A stretch of DNA of 64,000 nt from Geitlerinema sp. S16 (GTDB taxonomy: Bacteria > Cyanobacteriota > Cyanobacteriia > Cyanobacteriales > Geitlerinemataceae), in assembly GCA_011390275.1 (NCBI GenBank), contig JAABST010000014.1:1-64000 (forward strand), written 5' to 3'. Below the pieces are notes generated by a model. It saw only the letters and a program-made list of their open reading frames with translations, did not search any database and was not told the DNA's origin. A program made the translations under genes and the position numbers. This document shows, piece after piece, positions 44,298 through 52,752 of this stretch (positions within the stretch are counted from its first letter, which is position 1; every line of letters starts with the position of its first letter).

Positions 44298-45212
44298 ATG
44301 ACACGAGAATTAGCGTTTTCTGCTGACGATTTTGCCAAAGCACTCGAAGGGCAGAACTACAATTACGAAGAAGGCCAAATCGTTACTGGCAAAGTGTGCG
44401 AACACGACACGCAGGGGGTTTATGTTGATATCGCAGGCAAGTGTCCTGGATTTCTGCCGCTTAAAGAAATTGTACCGACACCCAGCGGCGATCTCGCTGA
44501 TGTCTTACCCCTGGGCTTAGAACGTGAGTATGCGATCGTCCGTGGCGCGAATGCCGACGGTCAAGTAACGCTATCGATTCGCCAGCTTGAACTCGATCGC
44601 ATCTGGGAGAACATGGCCGATCGCCAAGCCTCGGGCGCAACGATTAACGCCCAAGTCACCGGAACCAACCGGGGCGGCGTCGTCGTCGATGCGGACTCGA
44701 TTCGCGGTTTTATTCCGCGATCGCACCTCCTTCGTAGCGACAATATGGAAGCGTTGGTGGGTCAAACTCTCACCGTTACGGTTCTAGAAGTCAATCCTGA
44801 GAAACAAAAGCTCGTCCTCTCCCATCGTTTGGCTGAACGCGCCAACTGCATGAGCAATCTTCAAGAGGGCGGCCTGTTTACGGGAACCGTTGTCAGCATC
44901 AAACCATACGGTGCATTCGTCGATCTGGGTGGTGTCACCGGGCTGCTGCACGCACGGCAGATTAGCCAAAAACGCCCCAATGATGTGGAAGACGTCTTGA
45001 GCGTTGGTCAAGAAATCAAAGTCATTATTGGCGAGATCGACGAGTGGGAACAGAAAATTTCGCTCGTGACCAAAACCCTCGAAACCTATCCGGGTGAAAT
45101 TCTCGAAAAGTTCGATGCGGTGATGGAAGCAGCGGAAGAACGCTGGGCGGCGGCGAAGGAAGCCAAGGGTGAAACGGTGAACAAACCGGAAGCACCAGTA
45201 ACCAAAGCCTAG
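44298..45212 (+). CDS. rps1b: S1 RNA-binding domain protein (ribosomal protein S1 homolog)
   Basis: A 304-residue protein with three S1 domains (about 25-98, 110-178 and 190-258), for example YYEEGQIVTGKV-like EEGQIVTGKVCEHDTQGVYV and GTVVSIKPYGAFVDLGGVTG. The C-terminal 45 residues are charged (EKFDAVMEAAEERWAAAKE). Cyanobacteria carry a long S1 and a shorter S1 homolog of about 305 residues; size and domain number match the latter. It likely binds mRNA in translation initiation or decay. Confidence 0.87.
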   Translation: MTRELAFSADDFAKALEGQNYNYEEGQIVTGKVCEHDTQGVYVDIAGKCPGFLPLKEIVPTPSGDLADVLPLGLEREYAIVRGANADGQVTLSIRQLELDRIWENMADRQASGATINAQVTGTNRGGVVVDADSIRGFIPRSHLLRSDNMEALVGQTLTVTVLEVNPEKQKLVLSHRLAERANCMSNLQEGGLFTGTVVSIKPYGAFVDLGGVTGLLHARQISQKRPNDVEDVLSVGQEIKVIIGEIDEWEQKISLVTKTLETYPGEILEKFDAVMEAAEERWAAAKEAKGETVNKPEAPVTKA

Positions 45213-45232
45213 AATCAACCGACGAGAGCCGT

Positions 45233-45282
45233 TAGCAAAGATCGATTGGGTGAGGACACCCTCATCTAATCGATCTTTGCTA
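45233..45282. repeat. deletion derivative of type-B MITE, strong hairpin
   Basis: TAGCAAAGATCGATT and AATCGATCTTTGCTA flank GGGTGAGGACACCCTCATCT, giving a near-continuous 50-nt hairpin. The arms resemble the type-B terminal repeat (TATAGCAAAAAACGATTGGG) without the central core. It lies 21 bp after the rps1b stop, overlaps the next element by the TA dinucleotide, and may terminate transcription. Confidence 0.6.
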
Positions 45283-45421
45283 TAGCAAAAAACGATTTGC
45301 TTAGGACGTATCAAAAAAAGCTGAGAGCACTGAGCGGAGTCGTTGGCGTAGCCTTTGCGAAGCAAATAGTGCGGTTTTCAACTTAGACAAGAGTGTCCTA
45401 ATTTAACCGGCTTCTGCTATG
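45281..45421. repeat. MITE-like element type B, copy 2 with internal insertion
   Basis: Ends TATAGCAAAAAACGATTTGC and, inverted, CATAGCAGAAGCCGGTT. The shared core is interrupted: GCACTGAGCGGAGTCG, then about 25 bp including TGGCGTAGCCTTTGCGAAGC, then AGTGCGG. The insertion is itself hairpin-prone. The element fills the convergent gap of rps1b and cysS. Confidence 0.7.
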
Positions 45422-45429
45422 TACAAACC

Positions 45430-46878
45430 CTAATCGCGGACAAACACCGTCCCGTCCGGTTTGTCGATCAGCGTGATGCCCTGAGCTTTCAGATCATCAC
45501 GAATCCGATCGGCCTCGGCAAAATTGCGATCAGCTCGTGCCTGCTTGCGTTGCGCGATCAAATCCTCGATCGCCGCATCCGTCAAACCGTCATCATTTCC
45601 CGTCTCCGCCGCAAAGGTCGCCGTCAAGCCCAACACCCCCGCCAGTTCCACCAGCGTCGTCCACTGGTGACACAATTCTTCCACTGGTGTCGTCAGCGCT
45701 TCCCCGTGAACCAGCAAATTCCCCGCACGCCGTAGATCCTTCGCCAGTTCAAACAAAATTGCCAACGCCGCCGATGAATTGAAATCATCGTCCATCGCCG
45801 ATCGAAATTTATCGACCACCTCCGACAACGGTTCCACCGTGGCCGAGGATTCGACATCCCAGCCCAGCGTTCCACCAAAGCGATCGCCAAACGTTAAGCC
45901 ATCATTAAACGTCTGCCAGCCACTCGTTGCCGACACGATCGCCTCGTCGGTGAAGTCCAGCGGTTTGCGATACTGCGCTTGCAAGATAAACAGGCGAATC
46001 ACCATCGGCTCGACCGTTTCAAGCAAATCGCGAATCGTGGTGAAATTGCCGAGGGATTTCGACATTTTTTCGCCGTTGACGCGCACCATGCCGTTGTGCG
46101 CCCAGTAGGTCGCTAGGGGCTTACCCGTCGCACCTTCCGATTGGGCGATTTCGTTTTCGTGGTGTGGAAACACCAGATCGCCACCGCCGCCGTGAATGTC
46201 GATCGAGTCGCCGAGACGCGATCGGATCATCGCCGAACATTCAACATGCCAGCCCGGACGACCCTGACCCCAGGGCGATTCCCAAAACGGTTCGCTCGGT
46301 TTCGCTGCTTTCCAGAGGGCAAAGTCAAAGGGGTGACGCTTCTTCGGTTCGCCCGACCCGGCATCCACCCGACCGCTCGCCCCGGACTGCATCTGATCTT
46401 CGGTGCGACCCGACAGCTTGCCGTAGCTCGGAAACTTCTGGACGGCGTAGTACACGTCGCCACCGGAGGCGTAGGCCAGGTCGCGATCGATCAAAGTTTG
46501 GATGAGATCGCAGATTTGCGGGATATGCTCCGTGACACGAGGATAGTCGTCGGCGTCTTTGACATTTAAGCGACGTAAATCTTCAAAGTAGCTGGCGATA
46601 TAGGTTTCGGAGACCTCGGCCATCGATCGATCTTCAGCGATCGCGCGATTGAGAATTTTATCGTCGATGTCGGTGAAGTTTTGGACGTACTGCACGTCGT
46701 AGCCGCGCCAGATCAGGTAGCGCCGCGCGGTATCCCAGGTGATATACGATCGCGCGTGTCCCAGATGGCAATGGTCATACACTGTGACGCCGCAGCAGTA
46801 CATCTTGACCGTTCCCGGCTCGATCGGGGTGAAGGTCTCTTTCTGGCGGGTTTGCGTGTTGTAGATAACGAGGGACAT
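45430..46878 (-). CDS. cysS: cysteinyl-tRNA synthetase
   Basis: A 482-residue class I synthetase from ATG 46878 (MSLVIYNTQTRQKETFTP). HIGH-type motif: VYDHCHLGHARSYI. KMSKS motif: GEKMSKSLGNFTTI. Zinc ligands are CCGVTVYD, WHVECSAM and HHENEIAQSE. The DALR anticodon domain and the end ITLIDKPDGTVFVRD are typical. The open frame extends 42 codons upstream, but that part does not resemble CysS. Confidence 0.96.
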   Translation of the reverse strand: MSLVIYNTQTRQKETFTPIEPGTVKMYCCGVTVYDHCHLGHARSYITWDTARRYLIWRGYDVQYVQNFTDIDDKILNRAIAEDRSMAEVSETYIASYFEDLRRLNVKDADDYPRVTEHIPQICDLIQTLIDRDLAYASGGDVYYAVQKFPSYGKLSGRTEDQMQSGASGRVDAGSGEPKKRHPFDFALWKAAKPSEPFWESPWGQGRPGWHVECSAMIRSRLGDSIDIHGGGGDLVFPHHENEIAQSEGATGKPLATYWAHNGMVRVNGEKMSKSLGNFTTIRDLLETVEPMVIRLFILQAQYRKPLDFTDEAIVSATSGWQTFNDGLTFGDRFGGTLGWDVESSATVEPLSEVVDKFRSAMDDDFNSSAALAILFELAKDLRRAGNLLVHGEALTTPVEELCHQWTTLVELAGVLGLTATFAAETGNDDGLTDAAIEDLIAQRKQARADRNFAEADRIRDDLKAQGITLIDKPDGTVFVRD

Positions 46879-47068
46879 GGAAGCGGGGGTGACGTCGGTA
46901 GCGTTTATGGTAAGCGGTTTGGCAGCGCTTTTAAGAATATCTTCGATCGTGCGACACTCGCGCGAATTCAAGACCTGAGTAACGCAACCATCTTGCTTGC
47001 TCACAAGCTAGACGCTTATGCCACGCGGCTTAAAACGGGTGAGAACAGATAAAGATTTAGTGTCCAGT

Positions 47069-47095
47069 AGGGTGGGCAATGCCCACCACGATCAA
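47069..47095. repeat. dispersed hairpin repeat, copy 2
   Basis: GGTGGGCA A TGCCCACC is a perfect 8-bp stem with a 1-nt loop, flanked by ACGATCAA. Matches the inverted copy at 422-446. It lies 28 bp beyond the dedA stop. Confidence 0.5.
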
Positions 47096-47122
47096 CCAGC
47101 GAATAAGTATCCGTCTACAACT

Positions 47123-47815
47123 TTAAGTTTCATTGCATCGATCGCTTGCCTTGAGAGTCGCATTGAGATCCGTTAAATCGGTCAGATCTGGCTCGATTTC
47201 TGGTATTGGAGTTCGGCGCGATTCAAACCAACGCACGGCGGCAAAAATTAAGGCGATCGTCACCAACGCCCAGAAGCCAAACTGGGCGATCGCTTCTAGC
47301 AACTGTTCCAGCGGAACAATCTGACCCACGGTAAACGCCAGAGTCACGATGACGAACGCCCAGACGATCGCCCCTGCCGAATTACATAGAAAAAAGCGAC
47401 CGTACGGCATCCCCGAAATTCCGGCTAGAGGCCCCGCAAAAATGCGCAGCAACGCGATAAAACGACCAAAAAAGACGGCTTTATCTGCATTCGCGCTAAA
47501 TTGCGCTCTGACCATCTCCAAACGCGCCGTTTCCACATGAAACAGCTTCGCCACTCGCAAAATCAACGACCAACCGCCCCACTTCCCCAGCCAGTAGCCA
47601 AAGTTGTCGCCCACGATCGCCCCGGCGATCGCGCAGCTCAACACCCCTTGATACTTCAGCTCGCCCTCGCCCGCCAGAAAACCACCGACCACCGTAATCG
47701 TTTCGCCGGGAATTGGGATACCCGCATTTTCGAGCGATATCCCAAGAAAAACCGCCCAGTAACCGTATTGACGCGCTATTTCTTCAATGAAGTCGAGCGA
47801 GATCGGCTCTGTCAT
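47123..47815 (-). CDS. DedA family membrane protein
   Basis: A 230-residue SNARE-associated/DedA protein. Diagnostic stretches: ENAGIPIPGETITVVGGFLA, GDNFGYWLGKWGG and FFGRFIALLRIFAGPLAGIS, with PYGRFFLCNSAGAIVW. About four to five membrane segments. The conserved Glu (E37) and Arg/Glu residues of the family are present. DedA proteins are lipid scramblase or transporter-type (undecaprenyl-phosphate flippase group). The last 30 residues are Asp/Thr-rich. Confidence 0.92.
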   Translation of the reverse strand: MTEPISLDFIEEIARQYGYWAVFLGISLENAGIPIPGETITVVGGFLAGEGELKYQGVLSCAIAGAIVGDNFGYWLGKWGGWSLILRVAKLFHVETARLEMVRAQFSANADKAVFFGRFIALLRIFAGPLAGISGMPYGRFFLCNSAGAIVWAFVIVTLAFTVGQIVPLEQLLEAIAQFGFWALVTIALIFAAVRWFESRRTPIPEIEPDLTDLTDLNATLKASDRCNET

Positions 47816-48090
47816 GCTATTTGGAGTGTGAAAAATGTGATGCGGCTGCGGAGAGCGAAGCGCCTAATTTGCGAGGCTGCCTCTCGAATTATAGAAGTGT
47901 TCGTGAAGAACATGTTGCGAATTGACAATTAAATTCGCTGAATTTCAAAAAAATATGATGTTTTGCGGGTTCATCCCAAAGCAAGTTCATTCCAAGACGA
48001 GTTCGATCAACATTGACCGGTGTAGGGAACTCACTGTGCTGTTAGCAACTCGGAAAAAACAAGGCCAAATTTAAAGAGCAAAAAATAACC

Positions 48091-49005
48091 TTAAACAATG
48101 CTCTCTAGCGCCGGTTTAACTGAATTATAGGTATAGCTAAAGCCCGCTTCGAGAGCTTTTCGGGGCAAGACCTGCTGACCTTGTAACACCACTTGCGCCC
48201 CTTCACCTAGCAGCAGTTCCAGGGCGAATGGCGGCACGGGCAACCAGGACGGACGATGCATTACGTCGCCAAGGGTTTGGCATAGCGCCGACATGCGGAC
48301 GGGGTTAGGCGCAGTGGCGTTATAGGCTCCTACATAGCGATCGTCGGTGAGAGCGGCCAGGATTAGCCCAACCACATCGTCGATGTGAATCCAGGAAAAC
48401 CACTGCTGACCGGAGCCGATCGGTCCACCCGCGAACATCTGGAACGGCATCAGCATTTTGCTAATCGCGCCACCATTCCCCAAGACAATCCCGAATCGCA
48501 AAATCGCGAGGCGAGTGCCGCAGTCTTTGACTTTGCTGGCTTCCTGTTCCCAAGCTTCGCACACGCTCGCGAGGAAATCGCGCCCCGAAGCGCTGGCTTC
48601 ATCAAAGGTTTCGGTTTCGCTGGTTCCGTAGTAGCCGATCGCCGAGGCATTCACCAGTACCGCCGGTTTTTCCTCCGCTTTCGCGATCGCCTCGACTAAC
48701 GTTCGGGTTGTCAGTTGGCGACTTTCAAAAATTTCGTGCTTCCACTCCGGCGACCAACGTCGATCGATCGGCGCACCGGCCAAGTTCACCACCGCGTCAC
48801 AGCCCGAGATTTTCGCCTGCCAGTCACCGGACTGCTTCGGGGTATACGGCACAATCTCTAGGCTGGGATATTCCGCCGAGGGAAAGCGCGATCGAGCGTG
48901 AGCCAGCTCGCGGGTGAGGATGACGAGGCTGTGGTTGTCCTGGCGGAGACGTTGAACCAAACGTTGTCCAACAAATCCAGTAGCTCCGGCGATCGCGACT
49001 TTCAT
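48091..49005 (-). CDS. TIGR01777 family NAD(P)-dependent epimerase
   Basis: A 304-residue short-chain dehydrogenase-like protein. Rossmann start MKVAIAGATGFVGQRLVQRL, VNLAGAPIDRRWSPEWK, SAIGYYGTSETETFDE (S and YxxxT-like site) and WFSWIHIDDVVGLI. The C-terminal DUF1731 region is HRPSWLPVPPFALELLLGEG with VLPRKALEAGFSY. Cyanobacterial and plastid members (GC1/SulA homologs) influence cell or plastid division and bind thylakoids, but the enzymatic role is unknown. Confidence 0.9.
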   Translation of the reverse strand: MKVAIAGATGFVGQRLVQRLRQDNHSLVILTRELAHARSRFPSAEYPSLEIVPYTPKQSGDWQAKISGCDAVVNLAGAPIDRRWSPEWKHEIFESRQLTTRTLVEAIAKAEEKPAVLVNASAIGYYGTSETETFDEASASGRDFLASVCEAWEQEASKVKDCGTRLAILRFGIVLGNGGAISKMLMPFQMFAGGPIGSGQQWFSWIHIDDVVGLILAALTDDRYVGAYNATAPNPVRMSALCQTLGDVMHRPSWLPVPPFALELLLGEGAQVVLQGQQVLPRKALEAGFSYTYNSVKPALESIV

Positions 49006-49171
49006 GGGGGTACTAACAAGCGTTAAGGGTACGGTCTTTTACTGTAGAACCTTATCGCGCCTGCCCAACTTGTTTCAAAGCTATCCGACTTGGATTTGCC
49101 TGATATCCGAGATGTAGGGCGAGAATCTCAAAGGCTAGGATTCCCGTAGCGCGGGGATCTTGCCAGCCGGA

Positions 49172-49187
49172 GCAGGCAGATGCCTGC
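49172..49187. repeat. short perfect hairpin downstream of gene at 48091-49005 start
   Basis: GCAGGCA GA TGCCTGC, preceded by GTAGCGCGGGGATCTTGCC. A related GCAGG...CCTGCGCTACG hairpin is at 61292-61313. Probably a small dispersed repeat. Confidence 0.4.
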
Positions 49188-49281
49188 ACGATGAATTTAT
49201 ACAGCCCGAACGTTGCATGACGGTGCGACCCAAAACGTTTTGGCCTGGTCAAAAGTTCGCGAAATGACGCGAAATGACGGC

Positions 49282-50469
49282 CTAATCATCGGTCACAGCG
49301 GCCACAATCTCCTGAATCGCGCCGCATACCGCCTTGACGCGATCGCTCCCCAAACCGGGAAACATCGGCAGCGACAGTATTTCGTGACAGAGTGCCTCGG
49401 CGTTGGGAAACGCGCCTTCGCTGTAGCCGAGATTGAGGTAGCCCGGTTGGCGGTGACAGGGAATCGGGTAGTGGATGCCGGTGCTGATGTGACGATCGCT
49501 CAGGGCATGACCGAGGGCTTCGCGGGTGATCGGTGAACGATCGCTCAGGTGCAGGACGTAGAGGTGGTAGATGTGGCCGACGCCGCTATCGTTGCGGATG
49601 GGCGTGATGCCGTGTTTAGCCAAGGGTGCGAGAAGGCGATCGTATTGGGCGGCGCAGGCGTTGCGATCGTGATTCCACTCCGCAAGGTGCGGCAGTTTGA
49701 CCTTGAGGATGGCGGCCTGAATCGTATCGAGGCGGCTGTTGGTTCCCTGTTCCGTGTGGAGGTATTTTTTCGGTGCGCCGTAGTTGCGGAGGGTGCGCAC
49801 ATTGTCAGCAACGGTGGCGTCACGGGTGACCACCATTCCACCGTTACCAAAAGCGCCGAGATTTTTGGCGGGGTAGAAGCTGTAGGCGGCGGCTTTGCCG
49901 ATCGATCCGGCCACGTAGCCGTCCCGTTCGGCGAGATGCGCTTGGGCGGCGTCTTCAAAAATCGTTAGGTGGTGGCGTTCTGCCAAATCGAGCAACCGCA
50001 GGGGGGAAACGACCTGGCCGTACAGATGCACCGGTACGATCGCCTTTGTTTTCGATGTGATCGCGGCTTCAGCAGCATCGAGATCGATCAGCGCGGTCTC
50101 ACGATCGCAATCAACTAACACCGGCGTTGCCCCCGAATGAACCACACCGATCACCGTGGCGATAAACGTGTTCGCGGGAACGATCACCTCATCCCCCGCA
50201 CCAATTCCACAAGCTTGCAGTCCCAAGGCGATCGCGTCCGTGCCACAGGCCACACCAATCCCGTAGGTTGCGCCACTCGCCTCCGCAAACGCAGCCTCAA
50301 ACTCGCGTACATCCTGCCCCAGGATAAAATCGCCGCGTAGTAAGACCTGTCGGATTGCCGCCTCAAAGTCCGCTTCGAGCGGCGTATGCATCGGCGTGAA
50401 ATCGACAAACGGAATCGGGTTTGTTCTAGACGCGGTGCGAGTGGCGTTAGCGGTTGGAGTTAAAGTCAC
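49282..50469 (-). CDS. DegT/DnrJ/EryC1/StrS family aminotransferase
   Basis: A 395-residue PLP-dependent sugar aminotransferase-like enzyme from GTG 50469. Motifs: IPFVDFTPMHTPLE (start), FILGQDVREFEAAFA, GVACGTDAIALGLQA, FEDAAQAHLAE, and the PLP lysine in YSFYPAKNLGAFGNGGM. It ends with YNPIP-like IHYPIPCHRQPGY. These enzymes aminate nucleotide-bound keto-sugars for polysaccharide or glycan. The substrate is not set. No sugar operon is adjacent. Confidence 0.92.
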   Translation of the reverse strand: MTLTPTANATRTASRTNPIPFVDFTPMHTPLEADFEAAIRQVLLRGDFILGQDVREFEAAFAEASGATYGIGVACGTDAIALGLQACGIGAGDEVIVPANTFIATVIGVVHSGATPVLVDCDRETALIDLDAAEAAITSKTKAIVPVHLYGQVVSPLRLLDLAERHHLTIFEDAAQAHLAERDGYVAGSIGKAAAYSFYPAKNLGAFGNGGMVVTRDATVADNVRTLRNYGAPKKYLHTEQGTNSRLDTIQAAILKVKLPHLAEWNHDRNACAAQYDRLLAPLAKHGITPIRNDSGVGHIYHLYVLHLSDRSPITREALGHALSDRHISTGIHYPIPCHRQPGYLNLGYSEGAFPNAEALCHEILSLPMFPGLGSDRVKAVCGAIQEIVAAVTDD

Positions 50470-50638
50470 AGTGGAGGTTCTAGGTTAGAGATGAATGGGT
50501 ATGAAATAAGCTCAATTGCCGATCGCGCAACTAACTAATTGCGCATTTTTCAACTCTAGCCCGATTCATTAGAATCGACCTTGTTCAAGTCTGGCCTGAC
50601 ATGTTTCCTAACGAAATCGTTCGCGAAGGTGTCCTGTT

Positions 50639-51319
50639 TTACCGCAGAAGCTGACCGCGATCGCACACCAGTTTTTTGGTTAGTTCTGCCAGTCGATCGA
50701 GTTGGGGCTTCAGGTGTTCGGCGCGTTTGCGATAGGTGCGTTTTTTGTGCAGTGCGGCGCGTGCAAGGTCATCTCGTCCCCGATTGACGGCTTGTTGCGC
50801 GACCACATCCCACGCCTTCAGCTCGCGTACCGCCTCGTTATATTGCGGCTGTAGCTCATCCCAAGATTGCTTGATATTGCCCAGCGCCCCTTCGAGTAAC
50901 TCCGCTGCTCCCGGTTTGCCTTCCAGCGATCGAAAAATCTCGCGCTCAACCTGATCCGGCTGCATATTCACCACGATCGGCACAAACTCGCGTACCTGAC
51001 GGCTCGACGTGACGCCGGTTTTACACCACGTCGCGAAATGCTCACAGTTATTGAACAGCAAGTTGTACTTTTGCTCGCCAATCCGGCTGCGAGCGCGTTG
51101 CACCACGCTATCGGCAATACGACACGTCGCATACTCGCGTTTTTGAATGACGCAACCCTGAGCAAATTCTTCGATCGAGGTTTGGCGCACCGTTGCTTCT
51201 GCTGTCCGTTTGGAGTAGTGAATCACCGTACCGTCGCCCGCATCGATGCCATGATGCTCATAGACGCCGTCGAGCTGAAGAAACGGTCGAATGACGTAAA
51301 TCTGGTCGCCGTAGGCCAT
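50639..51319 (-). CDS. LRAT/NlpC-like domain with PspA-like helical tail
   Basis: A 226-residue protein from ATG 51319 (MAYGDQIYVIRPFL). Residues 1-100 form an LRAT domain: EHHGIDAGDGTVIHYS (His22/23 and His34) and the catalytic-type NNCEHFATW (Cys92). Residues about 130-226 form a charged coiled coil with AVNRGRDDLARAALHKKRTY and a Leu-rich end, very like the PspA/Vipp1 helical hairpin (RxDLAREAL-K). Expected roles: lipid acyltransfer or phospholipase (LRAT) combined with membrane binding (PspA). An LRAT-PspA fusion is unusual. The activity is inference. Confidence 0.72.
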   Translation of the reverse strand: MAYGDQIYVIRPFLQLDGVYEHHGIDAGDGTVIHYSKRTAEATVRQTSIEEFAQGCVIQKREYATCRIADSVVQRARSRIGEQKYNLLFNNCEHFATWCKTGVTSSRQVREFVPIVVNMQPDQVEREIFRSLEGKPGAAELLEGALGNIKQSWDELQPQYNEAVRELKAWDVVAQQAVNRGRDDLARAALHKKRTYRKRAEHLKPQLDRLAELTKKLVCDRGQLLR

Positions 51320-51396
51320 AGGAGAAAGGAAGTACAGATCAAGGCTCGATCGGGACGGTTCCATCAAGACGGTTGAATCGGGGTTCGAGTCGCTCT

Positions 51397-51429
51397 AGAA
51401 GTCGGACTGTTTGGAAAAGTCCGACTTCT
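51397..51429. repeat. AGAAGTC-family hairpin
   Basis: AGAAGTCGGAC and GTCCGACTTCT make a perfect 11-bp stem with an 11-nt loop. Related to 21564 and 43273. Sits in the gap upstream of the LRAT-like gene. Confidence 0.5.
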
Positions 51430-51435
51430 CAACTC

Positions 51436-51549
51436 CCATAAAAACACTAATCTTTTGGGTTACTCTTATTCCATTATTCCTACGCAAAGCGTGGGAACGT
51501 TATAGATGGAATTCATAAAAACACTAAATTTTCTTGGGATACGCTTATA
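51436..51549. repeat. direct repeats flanking a small hairpin
   Basis: CATAAAAACACTAATCTT and CATAAAAACACTAAATTTT occur about 76 bp apart (51437 and 51514), each followed by TTGGGTTAC or TTGGGATAC and CTTAT. Between them lies the palindromic TTCCTACGCAAAGCGTGGGA (51477-51496). It looks like a hairpin element inserted in a duplicated segment. The second repeat ends at the stop codon region of the next gene. Confidence 0.5.
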
Positions 51550-52027
51550 AGCCTTCAATATTGGCACTAATGATGCGCTGTTGTTCTGGCGTTAAGATCG
51601 AAGCGGCCTGAAAGCCGAAAACCTGCACAATAAAATCGAGCTGTGATTTTTGTTGCTCCGAGAGATTCATCGCTTTTACGGCGGCATTAAAATCACCGCT
51701 ATCGTCAAGCGTGGTTTGAAACTGGGTTTGTTGTTCGATCGAAATGATCGACACAATTTGCTCGCGGGTGGTATCGACCACGGCGTAAAGCTGTGAATAT
51801 TGCTCATCGGATAGGTCGATGCCTTCCATGACGGGTAGCGTCGTGACCGTATCGAGTAATGCTTGTGTGCCAATCTCGCCGACGTTGTTCATGCCGCTGT
51901 TTTTGTGGCTGATGCTGGGTGCGGTTGGGGTGGGTGTGGCGATCGCGGCGGGGATGGCGGCGATCGAGAGCAACAGGGCGATCGCGGCGGTCAAGGGTCG
52001 GAGCAAGCGAGCAGGTTGGATCGACAT
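51545..52027 (-). CDS. exported Spy/CpxP-like helical protein
   Basis: A 160-residue protein from ATG 52027 with a signal peptide (LLRPLTAAIALLLSIAAIPAAIA, cleaved near 30). The mature part is helical with LSDEQYSQLYAVV, NLSEQQKSQLDFIV and ILTPEQQRIISANI: repeated LS/T-x-x-Q motifs like the LTxxQ units of Spy/CpxP. A periplasmic chaperone or stress role is plausible. The gene family is cyanobacterial and uncharacterised. Confidence 0.68.
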   Translation of the reverse strand: MSIQPARLLRPLTAAIALLLSIAAIPAAIATPTPTAPSISHKNSGMNNVGEIGTQALLDTVTTLPVMEGIDLSDEQYSQLYAVVDTTREQIVSIISIEQQTQFQTTLDDSGDFNAAVKAMNLSEQQKSQLDFIVQVFGFQAASILTPEQQRIISANIEGL

Positions 52028-52256
52028 GGTGGAGGAGTGTCCGATAGAGTGGGAGCAAGGACGGCGCGGATCAAGGCAAGGGTTTAACAGTGGCAGTCTG
52101 CTTGAAGTCAGAGACAGTTTGCCGAACATCTGTCAGAGACAGCCTGTCTAACCATCATGCCCAATCACAACCTGTTGCTAGGGCATGAAATCAACACCCT
52201 GTAAATATCCGGTTGTTATGTCGCGCGACCGTCCTGCCTTTTTTTTAGCATTACCC

Positions 52257-52709
52257 ATGAGCGAATTCACACCGATGCAGACTGTTTCACAATTGGTACG
52301 CGGGATTCGAGACCCATTTCGAGACCTCTTACGGCGCTATCTACAGCGTCACGGGACGACGATCGCCGCGATCGTCTTGGCTGTGATCTGTAGCGGCTGG
52401 ATTGGGACTTCTAGCGCGATCGCGGCGGAATTTGCGATCGCGCCGGACGCCGATTTAGCCAATGGCGCGGCGGTGTTTGAGGCGACCTGTGCGGGCTGTC
52501 ATGTCAATGGTGGCAACATCATGCGACGCGGCAAAAATCTCAAAGCGCGGGCATTAGCGCGAAATCAGGCGGATAGTTTGGAGGCGGTCAGCGCGATCGT
52601 CATGAATGGCAAGGGGATTATGTCGGCCTATGGCGATCGGCTTTCGGCGGACGAGATCCGGGATGTGGCGTCGTATGTGCTCGATCGCGCGAATGCCGAT
52701 TGGAAATAG
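52257..52709 (+). CDS. cytochrome c6-like protein (c6B/C type)
   Basis: A 150-residue c-type cytochrome from ATG 52257 (another ATG at 52275). A basic N-terminus and hydrophobic segment (TTIAAIVLAVICSGWIG) end in SAIAAE, so it is exported to the lumen or periplasm. Haem site: CAGCH. Axial Met: GKGIMSAYGDRLS. The mature sequence NIMRRGKNLKARAL and MSAY (instead of MPAF), with a Gln-to-Ile change before VMNGK, are features of the low-potential c6B/c6C group, not classical PetJ. It may donate electrons to a terminal oxidase or photosystem I. It converges with a b561 gene. Confidence 0.85.
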   Translation: MSEFTPMQTVSQLVRGIRDPFRDLLRRYLQRHGTTIAAIVLAVICSGWIGTSSAIAAEFAIAPDADLANGAAVFEATCAGCHVNGGNIMRRGKNLKARALARNQADSLEAVSAIVMNGKGIMSAYGDRLSADEIRDVASYVLDRANADWK

Positions 52710-52752
52710 ATGATTTGTGCGGGAAACGGGAATCCGTTCGGCTTGGTCATGC

